DNA from: Lepidurus packardi
Lineage: Eukaryota; Arthropoda; Branchiopoda; Notostraca; Triopsidae
Reading direction: 5' to 3'
NCBI GenBank assembly: GCA_023053545.1
Contig: JAKZAN010000006.1
Coordinates: forward strand, 5,833,001-5,897,000
DNA length: 64,000 nucleotides
In this document: positions 48,283 through 58,200 of the stretch, in pieces
Layout: each line of letters opens with the position of its first letter
Numbering within the stretch: the stretch's first letter is position 1
Made by a program: the position numbers and the translations under genes
Notes under the pieces: model-generated
Database searches by the model: none
The model's input: only the letters and a program-made list of their open reading frames with translations
Told to the model about the DNA's origin: nothing

Positions 48283-49584
48283 ATGCCGAAACGCAAAAGG
48301 GACGACGCCATTGATAACCCCCGAAGAGGCGTGACTTTTGCAGATGACATCAAAGATTCCGACGACGTCATTGGAGGGCTTGGCGGTACTCCGTCCGAAA
48401 TGCTTCGCTCGAATGAAGTTTTCATGTTTGGTCAAACGGGTGATATGGGTTCAGATGATGATGACGATGATGACGAAGATGGTAAAGGCGGAAAGAATTA
48501 CGATGTTTTAAATGAAGACGATATTGAAGGTACAGAGATTATATTAAATTTGTCGTATAATTAATTTTCTCTATTCTTTGTTTAAAGGTCAAGAGGCGGG
48601 TACGGTCGACTTCGATGGAGAAACTCGTATTACACCGTTTAATATGCGCGAAGAAATGGAAGAAGGTCACTTCGATAAGGAGGGCACATACATATGGAAA
48701 GAAAAGGATAAAGATGAAGTCAAAGATGCATGGTTGGATAACGTAGATTGGGTGAAGGTACGGATGTAACGGAGGGAATAATAATTATACCGGAAAGAGT
48801 TCATTCAACCCCTTTCCGGTTAGGTGAAGCACGTAGACAAGGATGCACAGCAAGAAGGAGACGATGAAGACGAGTCAGGTTTTGATTCGCGAACAGCATA
48901 CCAAGAAATGCTACAGTTGATGAAACCTGGCGAAACAGTTGCCAAAGCATTGCGCCGATTAGGCGGCGGTAAAATTCAGACAGCGTCTGAAAGATGGAAG
49001 AAAAAAAAGCAGGGGGAAGACATAACAAAGAATAACAATAAAGAAGAAATGCTAAGGCTGACCGGTTTGGCCGATCAGGTGTTATCCAAAATGGGCAATA
49101 TGGACGTCTATCAAGAGACATTCGAAGCCATCCAGCACAAAATGAAAAGCACTCAAAAACCCGTTGCAGCCAGTAAAGCACAAGAAGATATGGATATGTT
49201 TGGAGAAAGTTTCAAAGAACCGAAAAAGAGTCAAATAGAGGATGTTGGTGCCGCTGCTGATATGTTTGGTGATTCCTACTCGGATGGTCTAGGTAAATAT
49301 AGCCATGTATTTTCTCTTCAGTTCCATTATTTTATATCATAAAGAAAACGAGACTAATCGAAAAAGAAATTTATTTAGTTGCCAAGTTGGATTCAGACCA
49401 AGTTATGTGGTTATATAAGAAGGAGAATGAAGACAGTGCCGAAGTCCATGGTCCTTTTGATTCGATGCAAATGTTCAACTGGAGTAAAGAAGGAATGTTT
49501 GGTTCTGGGGTTTGGGTCCGGAAAGTTGGTCAAGCAGGAGATTTTTATACTTCGACCCGGATTGATTTCGAGATATACACCTAG
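48283..49584 (+). CDS. CD2BP2: CD2 antigen cytoplasmic tail-binding protein 2 (U5 snRNP 52K, GYF domain)
   Basis: Four exons (48283-48529, 48588-48757, 48824-49292, 49379-49584) give 363 residues. The basic N-terminus MPKRKRDD is followed by RRGVTFADD, an acidic run, EAGTVDFDGETRITPFNMREEMEEGHFDKEGTYIW and LDNVDWVK, all typical of the family. The middle has MKPGETVAKALRRLGG and LTGLADQVLSKMGNMDVYQET. The C-terminal GYF domain (about residues 300-363) shows WLYK, HGPFDSMQMFNWSKEGMF and DFEIYT. The signature GYF tripeptide is GMF here. In animals this protein is part of the U5 and tri-snRNP and binds proline-rich ligands. Confidence 0.94.
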
Positions 49585-49971
49585 ATTTGTCTTCTAGCTC
49601 TTATTTTTGATTCCCCATGTATGTATTTTGAAATGAATTTGATTGAGCTAATTGAATTTTGACTTTTAATTAAATTTACATTGTTTAATATGAACATTTC
49701 TTCGTCATTTATCAATTCTTCGTCATTTACAAATTCTAAAATTGACCAGGATTTGCATTCGGTGCAATATGACTCCGATTATCAGATTAGGTGAAACAGC
49801 GAGCGTTTTGTTAGTCGTGCAGGAGATATCGCTAGTGTCGTGTTTCGGTAACGAAAACAGAGAAAGCGTGGAACGGATTATCGTGTTTTGTTATGGTGAT
49901 TTAAAAAGGTAAGTAAATCTGTCAAAGGCTAACATTTTAGTATACAAAGTATTTTTATCTACTAAGACGCT
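49585..49971. other. Spacer between CD2BP2 and MTO1
   Basis: 387 bp with no exon supported. It carries the CD2BP2 3' end and the MTO1 promoter. Confidence 0.5.
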
Positions 49972-52627
49972 ATGCGGTGTAACACGTTGAGTTTTTTAAG
50001 AGGCCTAAGGTCGCATCGGGTATATCATCTACCCCGAGTCTCAAGCACAAGATCGGTAACAAATGGCGCAGATTCAAGTTGCTCCATCCCGTATGATGTT
50101 ATTGTCGTTGGTGGTGGACATGCAGGGACAGAAGCGTCGGCTGCCGCTGCAAGAATGGGCTGTCGAACATTACTCCTTACTCATAAACTGGAAACCATTG
50201 GTGAAATGTCTTGCAACCCCTCTTTTGGAGGCATTGGCAAAGGTCACTTAATGAGGGAAATTGACGCCTTGGATGGCGTGTGTGGAAGAATATGTGATTT
50301 GTCTGGTATCCAGTATAAAGTATGCAATTTAAAAGACGCTGCCATTTACGTACTTATTGATACTCATTCTTATTTCACCAGGTGCTAAATAAAAGAAAAG
50401 GGCCAGCAGTATGGGGCCCACGAGCTCAAATTGATCGCAATTTGTACAAGAAACATCTTCAAAACGAACTTTCCCAGACCCGTCACTTGGAAATTCGTGC
50501 TGTTGCTGTCGAAGACTTGTTGTTGAATTATGAATTGTCACACAATCCTGGTATTCAAGGGGTCGTCTTAAGCGATGGTAGCGTACTGCAAACGCGGACT
50601 GTGGTCATTACTACAGGCACGTTCTTAAGAGGGCAAATTAATATCGGACTCGAAACTCGCCCTGCTGGCCGATTTGGTGACGGCCCTGCTCTTGGACTAG
50701 CGCTAACACTCGAAGGGTTACAGTTTCGCTTAGGTCGTCTTAAAACAGGTAAAGCAAGTCTCATTGATTAAGACATCACTTTCCTGACATAAGTTGATCG
50801 GCGTGATAGGAACTCCGCCGAGATTAGATGGTCGTACTATTGATTATTCAAAATGCCAAAGTCAAGCGGGTGATAACCCTCCTGTTCCATTTTCTTATGT
50901 GAATGAATCTGTGTGGATCAAGGTAAGCTTACATTTTTAACTAAAACGAAAGCAAAATAATAATAACAATTATTATTATTTATACGGGCAAGTAGAATGA
51001 AGATCAGTTGCTTTGCCACATGACCTATACGACAGCTCCGGTAGAAAAAATAGTGCTGGAAAATCTACACTTAGATAGACATGTAAAAGAAGAAACGCGT
51101 GGTCCGCGTTATTGTCCATCTATTGAATCTAAAGTTTTGAGGTAAACGAACTTACACAGTTAAGGTTTTTTAGGCAAGTAAACTTTAGCGTGGCACTCTT
51201 CTGCTAGGTTTGGTGGTCGTCAGCACCAAGTATGGCTTGAACCAGAAGGATTGGATACGGACGTAGTGTACCCGAATGGTTTGTCGTGTACATTACCAGC
51301 CGATGTTCAGCACCAGATGCTGAAAACAATTCCGGGACTAGAGAACGTCAAGATGCTTCGACCGGGTACTGGTTAAGGTCTTTTGCTTTACTTTTCTTGA
51401 GTATGTATTCATTTACCAGGGTATGGAGTTGAGTATGATTTTGTCGATCCTCGCGAATTGAATAACACATTAGAGACGCTCAAAGTGAGTGGGCTTTTCT
51501 TTGCGGGCCAAATCAATGGCACAACTGGCTATGAAGAAGCAGCTGCACAAGGTCTTCTAGCTGGAATAAATGCAGCCTTGAAAGTATGTTGTGCTACCTT
51601 CATAACAGCTAAACCGAAAGTTGTTGTTGACTTCCAGGTGCAGGGCAAAGACGGATTTGTGATTAGTCGCAGTGAAGGGTATCTAGGAGTTCTTGTCGAT
51701 GACTTAACCAGTCAGGGCGCTACAGAACCGTATCGAATGTTTACGTCGCGTGCTGAGTATCGCTTAGCACTACGACCGGATAATGCCGATTTACGACTTA
51801 CAGAAAAAGGTATACTAGCTATAACTGCCATCAACATAGCTTAATGTAGACCTTTGTATAGGGTTTCGAATTGGCTGTGTGTCACAGGAGCGCTATGAAA
51901 GGTTGCTGAAATCTAAACAAAAATTGGAACAAGCTGCGTTCTTATTGCAAGACATATCCCTGACTAGCTATCAGTGGAGGAAAGTCTTACGCATGCCAGA
52001 AGGAAAATCTCCCCAATATAAAACGTAAACTTTTTTTTTGAATTAGAAATATGTACTCTAAATTTTAAGAAAAAATTATGTTTCAGAGCTTTTGAAATCC
52101 TGGCGCTGCCTTGGTATGAAGGGTTTGCTAGCGAAGGCGGCGTTACTGTTAACCACCTGAACGAAGCACTCGGAAAGGGTTTGTCACACTTGATCGAGGA
52201 CCCTATTTTATGTCAACGGCTAAAAATTGAAGCCTTATATGCATCTGCTATGCAAGATCAGCAATCGGATGTGGAAGAACTTAAGAGAGAAGAGTTACTA
52301 GAACTTCCTAGCGATCTAGACTATACAAAGTAAGCGTCATTGCAACCCTTTATCGCTAGTCTTTATCTTTAATCTGAAACGCCTACTTTCTTATTTTTCT
52401 AGTCCGAAACTTAACCTATCGAACGAAGAGCGTGGAAAATTACTGTCAGCTAAACCTTCTACTGTACGTGTCATAAAAAGTTTTAAGTGTAACATTATCA
52501 GACTTATTTTCTATAGATTGCCGCTGCATCTCGGATTCCCGGGGTAACACCGGCTGCTGTTTTGGCATTGCTTCAGTATGTAAGGCGAAAACAACCATTA
52601 ACAAATTTTGTTTCGCTTTCTCAGTGA
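49972..52627 (+). CDS. MTO1: Mitochondrial tRNA uridine-34 modification enzyme MTO1 (GidA/MnmG)
   Basis: Eleven exons (49972-50319, 50382-50748, 50810-50922, 50996-51141, 51208-51365, 51420-51583, 51638-51809, 51862-52024, 52087-52329, 52403-52463, 52517-52627) give 681 residues; human MTO1 is about 690-720. A targeting-type N-terminus ([20 protein letters not shown]) precedes the FAD site [23 protein letters not shown]. The family signatures [63 protein letters not shown] and [20 protein letters not shown] are present, as is the C-terminal [25 protein letters not shown]. With its GTPase partner it makes the C5 modification of U34 in mitochondrial tRNAs. A donor GTAAGG at 52580 with an acceptor near 52650 could give a different last 13 residues; the read-through end resembles the family better. 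Intron 51584-51637 (54 bp) is stop-free. Confidence 0.94.
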
Positions 52628-52807
52628 ATATGTATCGAATTTTATTTATAGAATGCCTTGTCATATAGCGAGTCCCATCACGACATGTATTAACAGAGTG
52701 TATGAAAAGAATTACTATAGTAATGTGAAAGAATAAAATATCGACCCCGTAAATTCATCACGAATGGAATTCCGACAATTTCGTAAACACGTATTTTGGC
52801 CTTGCAT

Positions 52808-53816
52808 TCAATAAAAGGCATACCAGAGAAGAAATACCGTGCATAAGCCAACCACAGATCCTAAAATGATAGTATCACGCCTTTTTCGAAGGTTAATACG
52901 CTGGACTAAGGAATTGATCAAGGGGAATCTGTGACTTAAATCATTCATTTTGGTTTTAATCGCCTTCAAAGATCCTCGCTGGGACACCATATGGTCTCTG
53001 GTGTCCATCGCAATATGAATCTGCTCATCAACCAATCGTTCAGAACTGTCAATAAAACATTAGCTTAATAATAAAGACAAACAAATGTAATACCTGCGCA
53101 GGTGTTCATTTTCTTTCAAATACAAATCGGTACGCCGGCTTAACCCCGAACTACTCTTATAAGCACTATTGAAAAGAAGCACATTAATTCGTAAAATCCT
53201 ATTTTCATACACAACGCAAAATACTACTCAATATCTTTCTTTATGCTGCCCAGTAAGTCTTCTCGTTCTCGCCGACTTTGCAAAGTAGCGTTGGTCTTCT
53301 GAAACTCGACACTGTAGTCGTTCAGGATTGATCTATGTCTTTGGATAGTATGCTGCACTGCGGCACTCGGCGCTTGAGTTGACGATACATCTGCCATCTT
53401 GTCATTCACTTCAGAGAGCTAAGAATTAATAAATTAATTAGATTATTTCATTAAAATTATTAAAACCCTGAGGGTTACTTTATTCAAGAGCTGCTGAATT
53501 TCTGGACACATACCATCCACGGAAAACTCTGAGCTTGTTAAGAGTGGAATAGAATCGTCGCTAAAAACGAATGTTCAAAATAAATGTTACCTAAGAATTA
53601 AGATTAAGACAAAAATACCTGGATTTTCCAGCTATTTCTTTGCTCACTGGGCCATTTGCCCCCAGTTTGCTAAATGACACAAGCTTAATGTCAATTTCAT
53701 TTTCTAGTTGACGGGCTTGTTTCCTCAATTCTTAATTCAGACAAATACATTTTGATACACATATATAGATAATGTTAGAGTAATTATTTACCTTCCCAAG
53801 TTCCTGTTTTGGACAT
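52808..53816 (-). CDS. GOSR1: Golgi SNAP receptor complex member 1 (GS28)
   Basis: Six exons (53816-53792, 53730-53619, 53560-53479, 53418-53228, 53165-53094, 53045-52808) give 239 residues; the human protein has 250. MSKTGTWEELRKQARQLENE is the highly conserved start, then LVSFSKLG, SEFSVDGMCPEIQQLL, HRSILNDYSVEFQKT, the SNARE coil SERLVDEQIHIAMDTRDHMVSQRGSLKAIKTKMNDLSHRFP with the zero-layer Gln in SQRG, and INLRKRRDTIILGSVVGLCTVFLLWYAFY as C-terminal membrane anchor. It acts in ER-Golgi and intra-Golgi vesicle fusion. It converges with MTO1 and diverges from the FABP gene. Confidence 0.96.
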
Positions 53817-53998
53817 TTTTCACGTACCCCCTACCAGAAGCAGAATGCAAACGCACAAATCTACAGCGCATGTCCAGACGTGCGAAGGAGGAGCTTCACG
53901 TTCCGACAAATTTTGTAGATGGCTCGACTGTTTCGCATTCCGATTTCTTTCTCATCGCGTGGTCGCATCCGTATGTTGTAAAAATTTAGATCGTGAAA
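53817..53998. promoter_or_regulatory. Shared divergent promoter, GOSR1 / FABP
   Basis: 182 bp between divergent start codons. There is no TATA box. This compact head-to-head arrangement implies one bidirectional control region. Confidence 0.55.
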
Positions 53999-54647
53999 AT
54001 GGTGCAAATTACGGGCAAGTACAAGAACACGCGTTGTGAAAATATTGATGAGCACTTCGCTGGCATAGGTTGTAATTAGTTTTTAGCTTCTTGCAAAATG
54101 TTTCATAGTTTTTTATTATTAACAGGTGTTCCGTGGATTGCACGCAAATTAATGAACACTACCTATCCTACCATTGAAATTCAATGCGAGAATGATCTTT
54201 GGACCATTTCTACATCTACTTTAATGTCCAGTAATACTGTCAAGTTTCGTTTTAACGAAGATTATGAGGAAACTATGTTCAATGGCTCCATTCTCAAAGT
54301 ATATGCAATTCTGAAGTTTCCGCCATCTTGAACGCATGTGCATGGCCCCCCACCATGCCTTCGGTTCAAAATGGCGGACACGCAACAGTTGAGATAGATA
54401 AGTCTCTAATTTTGATCGCACTCATAGAACGTTACAAGTAAAGACGGGGAGAACAAACTTTTTACCAAATCTGTCGGACCTCGTGGTAATTCGGAAAGAA
54501 TTATGGAATTTTCTGAAGACGGTTTAGTACTGGTAATTACTGCTTATTATTTAGTAATTCACGAGGTACTAATGTTTCATTTTTCTACAGACCATGAAGC
54601 ACGAAAAAACGACTATTGAAGCTAAGAGGTTTTTTTCGAGGGTCTGA
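53999..54647 (+). CDS. FABP: Fatty acid-binding protein (FABP/CRABP family)
   Basis: Four exons (53999-54068, 54126-54298, 54428-54532, 54591-54647) give 134 residues, the usual length. MVQITGKYKNTRCENIDEHF is the family start (strand A and first helix), then GVPWIARKLM, PTIEIQCENDLWTISTSTLMSSNTVKFRFNEDYEET, a phase-0 join to NVTSKDGENKLF, FSEDGLVLTMKHEKTTIEAKRFFSRV. The ligand carboxylate motif RxY near the C-terminus is RFF here. The classic four-exon FABP structure is kept. It is a cytosolic beta-barrel carrier of fatty acids or retinoids. The second intron-exon join (acceptor CTCATAG before 54428) was placed by frame and family similarity. Confidence 0.92.
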
Positions 54648-55216
54648 TGATACGAACGGCGTATTTCAACATTCTCAGCTGTTGCATGCTCTCTGTGGGG
54701 TTAACTATGGGCTAAACTGGAATCTCAATGTCCATTCCCGTATCAAACACGTTCCTTTCGCTTTCTAAATTCCTCGGGGAAATATTATTTTTCCCGCTGA
54801 TTCAAACTTCCCGCTTACGTATTCTTGGGGTTAGTGGCCAAGCATTGCGATATGTATATCGGAGTCGATATCGATATCGTTCCAACCAGTATCAGGAAAA
54901 TGGCGTGGTGAGAGCAGACGCTGTGTTGGCTATTCTCCTGCACGCGGCCTGTTTTCTTGTCCAAAATGCATAGTGGCGTTTATTGTGGGGTACAAACTTG
55001 GAGAACATTATTCCAAATATAGGTAAATCAAATTATTATTTACGGATTACAACTGGAGAAGCGGATATTTGCAGATGTATCTTTGAGTTGAATGCGCAGA
55101 CTTACCCTGTAAAGTCGGGCGGCTAATATGGCGGCTCCCTTTCTTTATGCAAATCATGCCATGCCCGATCGAAGCTCAGTTTCGATTTTCATTATTCATA
55201 CAACTTAGGTGGTAAA
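54648..55216. promoter_or_regulatory. Upstream region of SRCAP with DRE-like and YY1-like motifs
   Basis: No coding exon is supported. TATCGATA at 54869-54876 is the DRE core bound by DREF in Drosophila housekeeping promoters, here inside GTCGATATCGATATCG. AATATGGCGGC near 55125 resembles a YY1/Pho site. An acceptor-like ACTTAG at about 55208 right before the first ATG suggests a noncoding first exon in this interval. Confidence 0.4.
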
Positions 55217-58200
55217 ATGCCCGTGGAGAAGTTTGAAAAAAATGAGGAAACAACAACAGTTCGAATTACAGCTAAAGTGGAAGATTTGGAAGCCCAAAGG
55301 CACGAAGTGGAAGAGTACTTTGCTAAAAAGTTACTGGAAAGCAAAGAGAAATACTATGACTGCGTGGCCGAGCTGTTCTTTTTGGAAAATGGAGGCAACA
55401 TGATGGACTTTCTATCCTGGAAGAAGAAGCGGACACCTCTTTACCTTTCTTACCTGAAACAACATGAACTTGTTGAGCACGATGAGGACATTCGCGTTTC
55501 CTCCAACACCATACCTGTTGATTCAACGCCCAAACCTATAATTATTCCACAGTCTCTTGTAAAAGGTAAAGCAAATATCGAACAGCAAATTTCTTGGTCG
55601 TAATGTTTTGTATTCTTTTTTTTTTTTTAGAAACCAATCCCGCTTCACCTTCTAAATCTCAAGATGTTGCGTCTCCGTCCATTCCAAGTAGTACTCCAGT
55701 CACTCCTTTAGTTCCAAATGTGGAAACTTCAACAACTCCCATACCCTCCACTCCTGCAGCTGCTCCGCCTGGAATAGCTAGCCGCAGCTTACCTTTCCGG
55801 ACGCCTGGGCCAAATCCCGTTGGGAGGCCAGCCTCGGTACTTACACCCGAACAAATAGTGGAAAAGGCCAAACAGGTAAAAAAGAACCTAAATTATCTTA
55901 ACACTAACCTTGGCTAAGTTAGGCTAGCTATTTTTCAACTTTATCCCCATGAGGATTTCATAGATAACGAGTCTGACTTTGTTGGAGACGAAAACGAGGC
56001 ATTTGTCTGAGGGATTTTAGCTTTTGTAGAAATTTTTATTTATTTATTAGAAATATAGTGATATGTTCTTTACTAATTTTTGGTATTTACTTTTTAAGGA
56101 AGCGTTTGTTATGCAGAGAATATCCGAATTGCAGCGAGAAGGTTTATGGTCTGAAAAACGTCTACCCAAAGTTCAAGAACCTGCCAGGCCCAAGTGTCAC
56201 TGGGATTATCTGCTGGAAGAGATGGTTTGGTTGGCAGCAGACTTCGCTCAAGAACGCAAGTGGAAAAAAGCGGCTGCCAGGAAGGTAGTTGCATTTTCTC
56301 CCATGTATCATGTTCTCAAGTATTTTTTGTTTTTCTGTGTTGCAGTGTGCCCGTATGGTTCAGAAGCATTTCCAAGAGAAAGCTGCTGCTGCCCTCAAGG
56401 CTGAGAGAGAGGAAGAGTTACGTCTGAAAAAGATCGCTAACTTGATGGCGAAGGAAATCAAGAACTTCTGGAACAACGCCGAAAAAGTACGTATTTGGAA
56501 TTCTTTTCTTGTTAGGTAGTTCTGGTTCTGTAGCCCTTTGATGATTTTGATGACGAGTCAGACTTCTTTGGTGACAAATCGAGGCATTTGTCTGAGGGGA
56601 TTATTTCAACAAATTGTTTAAATTTACATGCTTTTAGTGGTTTAGACAAATTACTAATGGTGTATCTTATTATTTTTAGTTCTTGGAGTATAAACAAAAC
56701 ACTTTACTCGAGGAAAAACGTAAGCAGGCTCTGGACCAGACACTAAATTTCATTGTGTTTGAGACTGAGAAGTATTCATCGTGGTTAGCAGAAGGTATTG
56801 GTGGCAATGTGAAACAACCATCGCAGTCTATTCAAGCCTCGCAGGAACCTGAAGATCGGTTATCTGATGGTAAGTGCAATCATTAATTAAAAGTTTGCGT
56901 TCTTCGATTAGGAGAAAGGTTTTTGAGGAATGTTGCATCCCTATGATGATTTCAGATGACGAGTCAGAATTTAGTGTTGACAAACGAGGCATTTGTCTGA
57001 GGGGAATTAGCAGAAGTTGACTTGTGAAGTGGAATGTGCACTGGTATAGACTAAGGAATTTTGATTTTTCTCAGGCGAGTTTGAACCTGCCAGTTCTTCG
57101 TCAGATGATGAAGAGACCATTGCAAAAGCCGAAGAAGAAGAAGACCAAGATGGTAAAAGCGGTTCAAAAAAAAGCGAATTAGATGCGTTGCTCCGAGAAT
57201 CCGATTTGCCTTTGGAAGACCTTCTAAACGAGTTACCGCCCGGCTATTTGGATGCAATTGAAGGCAAGCCAAGTCAGAAGCAAGAACAACAAGACCCTGA
57301 AGTAGAAGACGATGAGGCGTCAGATGAAGAATTCCAGGCTGATTCTGACGATGAGCCTGACGACGAAGCTACTCTTGAGGAGGAAGAGGCGAAAGGGAGT
57401 GACCAAGATCACCAAGCTGAACTCGCCAAGTTGGAAGAAGAGGGTAATTTGCCTTTGGAAAAGCTTATGGAGAAATATCGACAAAAAGAGGGCGATGATT
57501 TCATCGAAGAAATGAGAGGCAGTTCAGGAAGTAAAAAAAAAAACTTTCCGTTTTATTCCTAGTGAAGATATCTAATCTCGGTTTGCGTTTAGGTGAAACG
57601 GACTCGGATGATGATGAGAGTATGGTGGCAGAAGAAGAGGAAGACGAGGATGAAGAAGAGGAGGATGAGGACTCGGCCAAAGAAAATTCCAAGGATATGG
57701 GTTTGGCCAGCTTGTTTGACGACAGTGCCTCCAGCGGGAATCCTGAAGCTGCGAGTTCCAATCTAAATGACGTAGCCGCTTTGGCTGAAACCTTCCAACC
57801 GAAAGGCAACACCTTGGCTTCAGCTCAGGTAAAAATTGAGAGTTTAAAGGTTTTAACTAGGCGAGGTTAGCACACCCGTTTTATCGTTTGATGAGAAAAT
57901 GGGTGCTATCAATCTCGCAAATTAAACAAACAAGTTTCAGCGTTTTTTCCTTCAAATCTGTACGATTAAATGAATACGCTGAAGCTTGTACAGTTTTGTG
58001 CAGAATGTTTCGTGCTTAGTTAATTTGAGTGAAGGAAGTGTCTTGTAACTTGTTCTTTCTCTTGGTTCAAGGTCCATACCAAAGTTCCCTTTCTCTTGAA
58101 ACTTCCTCTTCGAGAATACCAGCACGTCGGATTGGAATGGCTAGCAACTTTGTACGAAAGAAAGTTGAATGGCATCCTGGCTGATGAGATGGGCTTGGGC

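Noticed and set aside
57880-57985. C-box-like TTGATGAG and D-box-like CTGA in SRCAP intron 7
   Set aside because: No terminal stem, no D'/C' pair and no rRNA complementarity noticed; boxes this short arise by chance.
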